DNA of 64,000 bases from contig NC_056765.1 in assembly GCF_018687715.1 (NCBI RefSeq), forward strand, positions 22,677,394-22,741,393, read 5' to 3'. Shown here piece by piece: positions 43,555 through 54,762 of the stretch. This DNA comes from Carya illinoinensis. Lineage: Eukaryota > Streptophyta > Magnoliopsida > Fagales > Juglandaceae. The translations under genes and the position numbers were made by a program. Below the pieces are notes generated by a model. It did not search any database, was not told the DNA's origin, and worked only from the letters and a program-made list of their open reading frames with translations. Positions within the stretch are counted from its first letter, which is position 1, and each line of letters starts with the position of its first letter.

Positions 43555-46500
43555 AAAATAAATTTCGTCCTCGAAATTTGTGAGATCAATATCAGCGCCA
43601 AGTAGGATACACTACGCAACTCAGAGTATACTTGAGAAAATCATACCATCAGCCATTTCCACACAAGTATGATTAAAGATCTCTCCAATTATACTGCTAA
43701 AGCATTTTCATCATATTCGTACTAGTCTGCCAGCGACGCATCACATCTAGAACTCCTAAAGCAGCCACGTAAACTGGAATCACCATATCGTCAAGAACTT
43801 CAAAACCACACCCAAGAAAATTCCAAAAATTATTACTTCTTAGAATGAATTGTATTAACCTCAATCAACCTTCATGCTATATCATCGAAACTTTCATTGT
43901 ATACTATATCTTGGTAACCTAATAGTCACTTCCAAAATAAACCATCAATAAACATAATTTGCCCAAACAAAATATTACTCTCCAATTACAAGCACCTTCT
44001 CGAAATTTTAAGTCATCACTAATTACTCAAAATCAGCACACCTAATCATGAACTATCACTCCTATTTCCTCAATTATCTATAGCTACCTTAATTAAATCA
44101 AAATTCCGCAACGACACCCATGATCATCAACAAAGAAGACGATATCAATCAATTGCAACCTTCCAAATTAAAAACAAGTATCATTATCTCAAAATACGCC
44201 AATCTCATCTAAGATAAAGAACATAGGGCTCGAATCCGTCCCGACCAACTAATAAAGCACCTATAACTCCTACCTAACAACTTACAGTTTCAAGATCATC
44301 ACCTAAATTCTGAATATCGTCTAATTTAGAAATAACTAAATTCACTACGAACCACGATTAAATCCATGATAACCTTAATAAACCCTTCTTATAAACTCAC
44401 TTACCTACTTCTATTCTCATAACCCTAATATTAGCACGACTATTTCCTTCAATTGCATACAAAATTAAATCTCAAGATAGGTCATGTTATTCAAACCTCC
44501 AATCCATCAAAACTATGGCACTACCCTCCTGACTTCTACTGCTTATTACCTTACGTACCTGTTTAGGCTAATCACCATTGATTCCCAAACTTCCACTTTC
44601 AAGATTTTATTATCCACTACACATGGCGACTCAACAATATCTCTTCAAGTTAAATAAAATGTATATAATTCTCCCAACTTGACACTCAAACTCCAAAGGA
44701 AAGTATAGCCTCAAAATTTAAATTTCTGTGACCTCAAGTCACAATTAATTCTTAAAGATAGTCTCAACAATAAATGCCAACCATCACTCCAATTGGTAAC
44801 CCACTTCAACTGTACACTCCGATCAACTCACTAAGAACTCGAAGTTAAAATCTATTGAATTTAATACTGTCACATCTAATCCACTTCAGTACTCACCGAA
44901 GCCACTTCTCTCAAGCCAAAAAGAGACTAGGATTTGTACTCTCCGAAATCCATACACCCTCACCACCACTATAAATGGATCTCATGTACCCTTAGCTAAG
45001 ATCAATAATCATTCTAACGTATAAGTGATCCATCACTTCCATTTCCAACATCCGTACCTTATCCTCAAAATAAACAAAATTTCATTTCCCAAAACCTGCA
45101 TCATCTATTATCCTCAACTCAGTATGAATCAATCCTAAAACTTGTCACTATAACCTCGAGCTATAACAATTATTGCCAACCCACATTCCATTGAGTAACA
45201 CGCTTCGACTGAACGCTCCAATCGATTCACCACTATCACGTGTCAATCTCATACGTCCTTAGCCGAAACCAATAGTCATTCCAACGTACAAGTAATCTAT
45301 TACTACTATTTCCATCATCTGGACTTATATCCGCAAATCAACATGAATCATTCCTATATCTGCTTAACTTATACCCTTAACATCAGCAAATAGTTATCGC
45401 TTAAAGCTTTGTACTGAAAATGACCTTAAACCTGCTAATAATCCGTTCCCAAAAGTCTCTAGAACATAAGGTCTCAACTTCAATCGAATTCAATACCAAC
45501 AATTAAACTATTGCTTCCAAAACCTCAATGGATCTGTTTCTTCCGAACCGACAAAAATCATTTCCTAAAATCGATTACTACAACCTCGAGTTAACAATAG
45601 TCATTTTCTGAACTAAGTCAATATCTACAATCCTCAAAGAAGTATATGAGCTAAATCATTACCTTCCATTCTCAAAGAAATGTACCCCAGAAGAATTTCA
45701 TATTATTAACTAAACTCTGATCAACCCCATTTTAATGGTTGCAAACTAGTCACTCTCCAGAGTGGATCAAGCTACCACCCCAAGTCTGTAAAACTAAGAA
45801 CTCAACTCTTATTACAAATTGGTCCTTCAACTCTGCAATTCTAAAACCTTAAATCAAATAAGAATAATTTCTAGAATTTCTAAGATCAATGAGCTTACAC
45901 CCCATAATAGAACAATCAGCTCCCAAAGCTTTTAAAATCTATTACATTAACGGATAATAAATCATTTTCTGAAATCCTCGAGATTGATGGCTTTAATCCA
46001 AAACATTCACCTTAAAACTTGTAAATTTTAAAACCCCAATTGCCACCAAATTTTTCATCCGAATCAACGAAATTTAAAACTTGAAATTTAATTATTTCCC
46101 TCAAAGCTTGTCGAACCTAAAACCTTAATTACCAAAATCTTATTTCCTAAAATCTATAAGGTTTCAAACCTTAGATAAAATTATCTTAAACCAATCCTTA
46201 AAGTTCGTTGAACCTACACTCTCCTATTCTATAGCCTCATTACATAAATTCTACAAAACCTAAGACCTCAACCATCTTAAGCGACTTAAAGCTAACTCCC
46301 CTCCTTAGTTGCAACTTACATTCCTACTCTCAAGAAATTGCCTAATCCATGTCGTTCCCTTCTAGCCACAATATTATAAAAGTAACCCACCTCTCTAAAA
46401 TTCAACCCTACTTCACTAAGTATTTTTTCCTATCAACGACATTCTCGATAGTACCGTCCTCCTGCCATAGCACAATCCTCAACCCCACTATTTTTTTTTT

Positions 46501-46764
46501 TTAAACTCCGGACAAAACAAAACAAAACAACTTAAAACAAAATAAATAAAACAAATAAAACAACATACTTGCAATTCAAATAAAATCAAATCAAACCAAA
46601 CCAAATCAAATGGAATTAAATCAAATAAATTCAAATCAAATAAAATCGAATCAAGTTAAAGAAAAACAATTCAACTTAAATAAATTAAAATAATTTTAAC
46701 ACCAGCTTTTAAAACATTCCGGTACTCCACCTATGGGACATATGGTTTTACCCAGAGCCGAACT
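43555..46764 (-). other. Non-coding interior with strong C over G skew
   Basis: No open frame over about 60 codons and no domain trace. The plus strand is strikingly poor in G: bases 44101-44160 have 17 C and 7 G, and 44401-44460 have 17 C and 3 G. The last 270 bp (46490-46764) hold AAACAAAATC-type short repeats that correspond in position and style to the T-rich leader of the Tekay-like element. Confidence 0.7.
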
Positions 46765-46776
46765 GCTCTGATACCA
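46765..46776 (-). other. Primer-binding site, tRNA-iMet
   Basis: TGGTATCAGAGC on the minus strand, two bases after the LTR, as at 28072-28083. Confidence 0.88.
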
Positions 46777-46778
46777 CC

Positions 46779-49054
46779 TGTGAAGCCCCCAAATCTCCAT
46801 GCACGGACACGGAAAAATCGAGACGTCCGGATGATGACATCACGGGTCATCACCCTATCGACGTGTGCCAAGTGTGTGTATAAGCGACGAATGTGCACAA
46901 GAAATACGCAGTGAAAAGCAAGTCAATAACTAAGTACCAGAATTTTTCTTGTTTAATACAAAGCTATCCAAAACATACATAAATAAATATAACAAGACAC
47001 AAATATAATTTTAAATCAAATACAAAACATAACATCAGCATCCCTGCGGAGCTGCATCCTCGGGCTCAGCCTCCTCCTCCTCCATCCTCGATCTCTGCAC
47101 CAAAAATAGTGCCGCAGGTAAGTAAACTCTAAACACCACTAGATAAAAATATATAAAATTAAAACAATATCCGTGAAAGAAAAACCAATGCACATGCGCC
47201 ATAAAACCATAATTTTTCCACAAAAACTCATTTAGCCCACAAAAACATATCCTTAAAACCAAGTCTCGCCATTATCCCAGATAATGGCCCAAACCACCAT
47301 TTTTCCAGAAAATGGATCAAAAGCCTCAAAAACCAACATCGCCATTTTCTCCAGAAAATGACCCACATCCAAAAACCATAAAAACAAACCGGTTATGCAT
47401 GCACCATGATCTCCCCTAGGAATCATCCGCACACCCTGGCTCTGTGCCACACTGCAGGTAACGACTACGCATGTGACACCTAAACGAGCGATGCCCAGGC
47501 TCGCGCCCCGCGCGTACCTGGCCAGGCCATCCTCTAGTCCCCGCCACTCTAGGGACCACGGAGTCGACACAACAGCGTTACCATATCGTGCGATCCGGTC
47601 GTCGCCCTGCGACAACCCAGGGGATGTCACTCAGTTTTATCCACTCCTGAGTGACAAGATGAGCTCCACCGAGATAATAACTCATCCCAGCTTTGGCTCG
47701 TGAGACACACGCACCCAAAACCATTTGCGCCAATAAAACGGGATTTTCTCGATTAAAAAAATATGCACATAAACACAATATGCAACTCACGCCTCATGGC
47801 TCAAATAATTAAGCAAACACAAACAAGCAAAACCAAGCACTCCGTCCTCAATCCATCCGACCCCCGAATTCCTCGGATTCAATCCGGAATCAACCAATCA
47901 ACAGATAAATATTTATTGAATGAGAAAAATATATTTAAATCTAAAAGTAGGGTTTGGAAAATACTTACAGCGCTATATGGTATTTTTAGAAAGCTTGCGG
48001 CGTTGCAAACGGCGGAAGGAAAGCAACGTAACAGTAAAATTTCACTGTGGTCGTGGGTTGTAAAATACCCACTTTTGAACGGGGACAAACCAAGGCTCGG
48101 GATTAATAGGGAATGGCCTTGAAATATTTATGAAGTTAAGGGAAATGAGTTTTGGTCGTGGGTGGTGGTGGAAATGGCGGTCGAAGGCCAAAAAAGGGCT
48201 GAACAGAGTTGAGCTCGTGGGAGTTGCTCTAGCAACGGATTGAGGCCAGAAATGGGTGGTTTAGGTCGGCAAGAGGTAGGGGAAGAAGCTGTGAAGAGAT
48301 GGTGGCCGGAGGTGGTGCGACGGTGCCGGAATCGGTGAAAAATCGTATGGCTTGGAGGAGCTCGTGGTGGCTAACGGTGGCTCGGATGGAGGTGAAACTT
48401 GGTGGGGATGTTCACCGGTGAGAGGGGAAGAAAACTGGGTGGGTGGTGTAGGCCACGCAGCCAGCGAGCGGCGGTTCTGGGCTGCGAAAGCAACCGACGA
48501 CAGGGGCAAAAACAGAGCAGGTGCAGTGACTTCAGGCGGCTCGCGGTGGCTAACGGCTGGTCCGATGGCTCTAAAAATTGGTGGGGATGATCTCTGGTGG
48601 AAGGGGAAGAGAATGGTGGGGGTGGTATACAACACAGCCGCCGGACAGTGGCGCACCGGGCGGCTGAAGTGGCAGCGATGGTAAGGAAAGTTGAGCTGCT
48701 GCTGCGCACAGGGAGAGGGGGAAAACGGGAAGAAAAAGAAGAAAAGAAAAGGAAAAAGGAAAAAAGAAAAAGAAAAAAAAATGAGGCACCTCTGGAGTCC
48801 AACAACTGATCCAACGAAAATAAGTTTAAAAGCAATAAAACTAAGAAAATATTTTAAACACAACGTAAAGCTAAAATATAATAATTAACTAGTAAAAACA
48901 AACTATTTAATTTTAAATCCAAAGACAAGCTAAAATAAATTAAATAGCAATTTAAATCCAATTAAAATCCGATAATTTAAAATAAAAGAACTATTATATT
49001 AATTAAATTAAAATATTCCTTCAGTGAAAATACACGTAAAAACGGGGTGTCACA
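46779..49054 (-). repeat. 5' LTR of non-coding element
   Basis: Direct repeat of 41218-43541. Core at 47951-48089 and purine run 48727-48781. It lacks a short stretch after the purine run (near 48782) that is present in the other LTR. Confidence 0.9.
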
Positions 49055-49419
49055 TATTGCATTGTGATGTAACAACAATATTACCTATTTTAGATTTTTT
49101 TTATTTTGTTCTTCAATTTATTTTTAAAAAAACTTTTAAAAAGTGTTTAAATTATTTTATTTAAAAAAATCTAGGCAATTTGAACATGATATCAGATTTT
49201 TTTTTAAAAGTGCTATAATTTTTTTTTTTAAGTTATAAAGTTTTTTTAAAAATAAAATATTACAAAATCCAAATTAAATCTAGTTATAACCCAGATCCGG
49301 CTTTTATCCTAAAAAAGAAAAAAACAATCCGGATATCTGGATTGAATCCAGTTATCAATCCGAGCGGATAACTGCCCAATTTTTGAAATCCGGATCAGGA
49401 TGACACCTCTAGCCTCTGC

Positions 49420-49654
49420 TGTTTTCTTGGGAAGGAGAGAGTATAGAGAGAGTGGGGGGGCAGTAGAATGCTGCAAATCAACCCATGTATTTTTTTTTTC
49501 CTTCCTCTAAATCGCGGTCTACCATTTGGTTCATGTGGAGTCTATGTGGCAAGCTACCACTAAACGTTGTTTATAGAAGAGTATCGAATGTGCCCACAGT
49601 AAGATTCTTCCTAAAGAAAAGATAAATGAAAAGAAGCAAATGTGAAATCAGCGT
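49420..49654. other. Short non-coding spacer
   Basis: Sequence between two hAT insertions; nothing recognised. GATAGGAC at 49655-49662 is the left target duplication of the next hAT. Confidence 0.55.
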
Positions 49655-49789
49655 GATAGGACTAGGGGTGAGATTTGGCCAGTCCAAACTGGCCATTTTT
49701 AGACTGAACCAGACCGGACAGAACAGGGTCCGATCCGGTCCAATTTTGGGAAGACCGAATGAGTTTGGTCCAGTCCCGGCTAATATTTA

Positions 49790-50628
49790 TAATTATATAC
49801 TAATACTAATATTTATACTAATACTAATAGTGTAATATTATAATATACTGTAGTTATACTAATATAGACTATATAGTTATATTAAATACTATAAGTAATA
49901 CTAATATTAATATAGTTATAACTAAATCACTATAATTATATATATTTAGTATGAATATATTATTATATTCTTTAATGTATAACTATAACATATAGTACTA
50001 GTATATATTAACATATTATAAGAGTTATAGTATAAATTATAATATAGAAATTATAATATACTAAATAACTATAACAATGTAACTAATACTAATATATAGC
50101 TATACTATTAGTCTACTATTAATACTATTATATAGTTATACTTTTCACTATAATTAGTATTAATATATAACTATACAGTATACTTATACAATTGTACTAA
50201 TACAATTATTCTATTATATAGTCTAAGACTCTCAAATCTAATATAGGCTATTAGGCTATATGACTATAACTAATACTACTATTATTAATACTAATAATGT
50301 ATAAAATAGTTATACTAACTAATTGATTCAACATAACTAATATTACTAATATAATATAGCTATACTAAATTACTAATAGTCTAATACAAATACTATTATA
50401 TAGTTAGTACGAATATATAGCTATACAGTATACTTATACATTTGTACTAATGCTATTAGTCTATTATAAGTCTAAGACTCTCAATTCTAATATAGGCTAT
50501 ATAGCTATATTAGAATAATGTAGAAAATAGTTATACTGACTGACTGATTCAACATAACTAATATTACTAATATAATATAGCTATACTAAATTACTAATAG
50601 TCTAATACTAATACTATTATATAGTTAT
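49790..50628. repeat. AT-rich tandem repeats, left part
   Basis: Imperfect repeats built from TATAGTTATACTAATACTAA-like words. A longer unit of about 220-250 bp is duplicated: GATTCAACATAACTAATATT occurs at 50324 and 50545, and CTATACAGTATACTTATACA recurs about 240 bp apart. Confidence 0.75.
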
Positions 50629-52798
50629 TGTGACGCCCCCAAATCCCCACGCCCAAACACGGGGAAATTGAGACGTCCGGATGGTGACAACCCGGGTCAC
50701 CATCCCCTCGACGGGTGCCGGGTGTGTGCAAGGCAACAGATGTGTACAGATAAACACGCAGCGGATAAAGAAGGTCATAACTAAGTACCAGAATTTCTTA
50801 ACGTAATACAAGCTGTTTAAAACATACATAGATAAAATATTACAAAACACAAATGCAGTTTTAAACAAATATAAAAGATAGCATCAGCAACCCAGCGGAG
50901 CCGCATCCTCGGGCTCAACCTCTTCCTCCTCATCCTCAACTCCTGCACCAAAAGCTACGGAACCACAAATGGTTCCGCAGGTAAGTAAAACCCCAAACAC
51001 TACCAGATAAAAACACATATAACTCAAACAAGATGCATGAAACATGCCCAATGCACAAAGCCCAAAAACACCAGTTTTCCACACACGCCAAAAACCCATT
51101 TGGCCCAAAAACATATCCTTTCCGAAAAACACGCCAAAAGCCACATTTGGCCGCCAAAAGTCCATTTGGCCCAATATCTCGCCGGAAGTCCATCCGGCCC
51201 AATATCTCGCCAGAAGTCCATCTGGCCCACGCCAAAAAGTCCCATTTGGCCTCATAATCCATTATCCAATTTTAACCGTATACGCCATGACCTCCCCTAG
51301 GGGTCATCCGCACACCCTGGCTCCAGTGTAACACCGCAGAGTACCACCACGCATGTGACACCTAACGAGCGATGCCCAGTTCCGCGCCTCCCGCGCGTGC
51401 GTAGCCAAGCATCCTCTAGCCCTCGCCAGCGAAGGGCCACGGAGTCGGTGAGTAGGGCGATGCCCGGTTCCATGCCCGGCACGTTCGTAGCCAAGCATCC
51501 CCTAGCCCCGCTCCCGTCATCTCTCTCGACGACTCAGGGGACATCACTCAGTTTATTCCGCTCCCGAGTGACCAGAGGAGCTCCACCGAGATAATAACCC
51601 ATCCCGGCTTGGGCTCGTGATACACACGCACCCGTAAAACCACTCACGCCAATACACAGGCTTTTCACACAAAACCCACAAACACACGTGCATGCACCAT
51701 GTAATGCCATAACAATGCATAATAAAATAATCCAATAATATAAAACAAATAAACAGGCAACTCCGCCCTCCATCCATCCGACCCCCGAAACTCCTCGGAC
51801 TCAGTCCGGAATCAACAACCAACAACAGTAAAAATATTTGAATGAGCAATATATATTAAAATCTGAAAATAGGGTTTGGAAAATACTTACAGCGCTATAT
51901 GGCAATTTTAGAAAACAAGCGGCGTTGCAAACGGCGGAAAAACAGCAACGTCACAGTGAAAATTCACTGTGGCCGTGGGTCTGAAAAACTCACTTTTGAA
52001 CGGGGACAAACTAGGACACGGGATTTATAGGGAATGGTCTAGAGGTGGTTGTGAAGCTATTGGAAGTGACGGACGGCCGTGGGTGGCGGCGGAATGGCCG
52101 GAAATGGCCGAAAATGGCAAATCGGAAAACAAGCTCGTGGGAGCTGCTCCGGTGGTCGTTGGAGGCCGGAAATGGGTGGGTTAGGACGGCAAGGGACCGG
52201 TGATGAAGTGGTGAAGAAATGGTGGCCGGAGGTGGAGCGACGGCGGCGGATCGGAGTGAAATCCGTGCGCCCTTTGGAAGCTTTTTCCGGCCAAATGGCC
52301 GGTCGGTTGGGGGTGGGTTTTGGAGGGGTGGTGCACCGGAGGGAGAGGAAGAGAATGGGACCGGTGGGGGTCCGGTTGGTGGCCGGACGGCGGCGGTAAG
52401 GTAGAGAGAAGGTGGCGCCGGCGTGAGGGAGAGGGAGGAGAGAGAGAGAGCTCGGGGGGGTCCGAATCGGGGAGAGAGGAGAGAGAAAAAGAAAAAGAAG
52501 AAAAAGAAAAGAAGGAAAAAGGAAAAAGAAGGGAAAAAGAAAAAGGAAAAAAGAGAAAAAAGGGAAAAAGATGTGAAAAGAGATGAGGTCCAATCCTCAC
52601 TCCGGGAAAACGAAACAAACCGCCAAAAAGATTAAAACCACTAAACAGCTTAAAGAAATAAAACACAACCTCAAATAAATTAAATTAAATTAAAACCCAA
52701 TTTTAAAAATGCAAATACATTAAAATAAAATAACTAGTATATTAATTAAATAAAAACAAATACTTCAGCGAAAATACACTTAAAAGCGGGTCATCACA
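50629..52798 (-). mobile_element. Solo LTR of the Tekay-like family
   Basis: It starts TGTGACGCCCCC and ends GGGTCATCACA on the plus strand, like the LTRs at 20953 and 28086. The duplication GTTAT is perfect (50624-50628 and 52799-52803). There is no internal region, so it arose by LTR-LTR recombination. Core at 51873-52010; purine run 52469-52571. Confidence 0.92.
51085..51250. repeat. Minisatellite in solo LTR
   Basis: Degenerate units of about 25-35 bp with GCCAAAAGTCCATTTGGCCC and CAATATCTCGCC. The matching place in the other LTRs has only one or two units. Confidence 0.7.
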
Positions 52799-53215
52799 GT
52801 TATACTAATCATAAATTCATAATAATTAAATCATTATAAGTCTATAACTATATATATTTAGTATCAATGTATTATTATATTCTTTAGTGTCTAACTATTA
52901 ACTATAATATACATTACTAGTATATATTAATATATTAACATATTATAAGAGTTATGGTATAAATTATAATATATCATATATGTATAAATTTATAATGTAT
53001 TAGTATAGTTATTAGTTATAGTATTAGTACTAGTGTATTATTAGTTATAGTAAATAAGTTAATAACTATTACTAATTTACTATATACTAATAGACTAATA
53101 GTATTAACATATTACTAATATATATATATTAATATATATAATAGTATACTATATGTATATATATTAAATATATCACAATATAGTTACATAAGTATTAAAC
53201 ATAATGCTATTGGAT
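52799..53215. repeat. AT-rich tandem repeats, right part
   Basis: Continues the array interrupted by the solo LTR. The segment with TTATTATATTCTTTAGTGT and CATATTATAAGAGTTATGG repeats sequence at about 49955-50040. Confidence 0.7.
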
Positions 53216-53382
53216 TAAAAAAAAAATTCAAGCTTGGACCGAATGAACTGACCGGACCGAACCGTCCCGACCCTTAAGGAGTTCAGTTCGGTCCAGAGTT
53301 TTGGGTGGGAAAACCCTGGACCACCTAAAACCATGGACCGAATAGGTTCGGTCTGGTCCACAAATCCTCCCCAGACCGGACC

Positions 53383-54727
53383 TGATGAGTGCGCGAAAGT
53401 GCACTCTAAATACCATATTATTGGATTAAAATGCTAAAATGTGAATAGAAATTATAAAAATTAATGTGTATTCTTGAATTGAGTTTCTATTTACGTTGGG
53501 ATACTCCTATATAGTTTTTTTATGTTTAATTTCAGAATTTATAAAAGAGCAAGTCAAAGCCCAGTCAAATTCAAAGAAGGAGCTTAATGGGGTTTGATAT
53601 CAATATGGATCAAGAAAAAAAAATCACAAAAGGAAACTGAAAGAAGTTCAAATTCGACATTTGCTAGAAGACAGTCTGAACATACTTTAGTATTTTGATC
53701 GTAACTTTTTACTTACATATCATATTGATGCAATTATTAATGCATTAGAAAGTTATCTTAAAGGGCTATAAATTTATCTTAATAAAAATTTCCAAATTCT
53801 TACTCGTTAAGAACGTACATGGCTACCAAGATTAGTCCTAAAATTTAAGCGATTTTTTATGCGAAAATTATGAAGACATTAGGGTTTTATTCCTATCCTA
53901 TATAAGCATATCATTAGCATGAAATAGAAGAGGAAGAGAGGCACAAGAGGTAGATTTAAAGAGAGAAAAAAATCACTTTCATGGCTGCTGTTCACTTCAG
54001 TTTTCTCTGAAAATTTTTGTTGTCTATTATATTTATGGGTAACTAAATTCTCAAGTAAGGTTAGGGATGAACCTGCATATTAAATAATATTTCTAATTTA
54101 TGTATTTGATTTTTAATTACTAAAACTCTTTTGTTTTATAATTCTCATTTCATTGTTGATGTTTTCTTCTCCAAATAATCATAAAATTTACTCTGTTTAT
54201 GGATTCAATCATACTTTTTCTATTGAATGGATTGGTTCTTTAATTATATTCAGATCAATTATTTATCTATATTGATTTATTTCTTTGCTACAATATCGCT
54301 CCCTAAGTATATTGTCGTCGTTGGATTTTCTCAATAGGGATAATAATTTACGTATTTTAAAAGTGGTGAATAATTTTTTAAAGGGTTACATTTGGTTTAA
54401 TTTTGGTTTATAAATCTATACCTTCCGATTGGGAATTTCGGAAATTGAGTTTCCAATTGAGTTATTATATGAATTAAGAATAATTAAAATACCGAATTTG
54501 TGCAATGGATTCCCGATACTCTACTATTTGTCAAATTTGAGTACTTTTTATTAGTAACTTTGTTTTACTTTAATTTGCATTTAAAATTAATTTTTGTTCT
54601 CTATTAATCATTTAATATTTTTCTTTAATTTATTTGTTTCTTCTGCTATTCTTTTAATTTGTCTCCCTGTAAAATCGACACCCTAAAACTGTGCTACAAT
54701 TAACGCATTATTCTTTGGGCGTAATCA
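53383..54727 (+). mobile_element. Solo LTR, second family
   Basis: It starts TGATGAGTGCGCG and ends GGGCGTAATCA. The flanks are GGACC (53378-53382) and GGACT (54728-54732), one mismatch. Removal restores a continuous run of CCGGACC/GGACCGG motifs of the host hAT end. A TATATAAG at 53899-53906 may be its TATA box. No coding is present. The class (gypsy or copia) cannot be decided. Confidence 0.65.
53899..53906 (+). promoter_or_regulatory. TATA box of solo LTR
   Basis: TATATAAG within CCTATATAAGCATATC, about 515 bp into the LTR. Confidence 0.4.
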
Positions 54728-54762
54728 GGACTGGACCGGACTGAACTCCCCCTAAATAGGAC

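Larger units (their letters stand above)
41218..49054 (-). mobile_element. Non-coding LTR retrotransposon (LARD-like), Tekay-related
   Basis: The flanking duplication TATTG is perfect (41213-41217 and 49055-49059). LTRs are 2324 and 2276 bp and start TGTGATACCCCG / TGTGACACCCCG in sense orientation. The PBS (tRNA-iMet), its two-base spacing and the PPT are the same as in the Tekay-like element at 20953-30128. The segment CGAGGACGAAATTTATTTTAAGG before the PPT also matches. The 3.2-kb interior has no open frame or domain. It would need enzymes from elsewhere, and the Tekay-like family is the obvious source. Confidence 0.88.
40935..49411. mobile_element. Non-autonomous hAT element, interrupted by an LTR element
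   Basis: It starts TAGGAGTGTTCATCC and ends GGATGACACCTCTA, with a perfect 8-bp duplication GCCTCTGC at 40927-40934 and 49412-49419. Both ends are rich in ATCCGG motifs. Removing the LTR element at 41218-49054 and its TATTG duplication leaves about 635 bp without coding capacity. Confidence 0.85.
49663..54754. mobile_element. Non-autonomous hAT with AT-rich core, broken by two solo LTRs
   Basis: It starts TAGGGGTGAGATTTGG and ends GAACTCCCCCTA. The 8-bp flanks are GATAGGAC (49655-49662) and AATAGGAC (54755-54762), one mismatch. Subterminal GGACCGAA / CGGTCC motifs occur at both ends. Subtracting the solo LTRs at 50629-52798 and 53383-54727 with their duplications leaves about 1.57 kb with no coding capacity. 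Confidence 0.75.
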
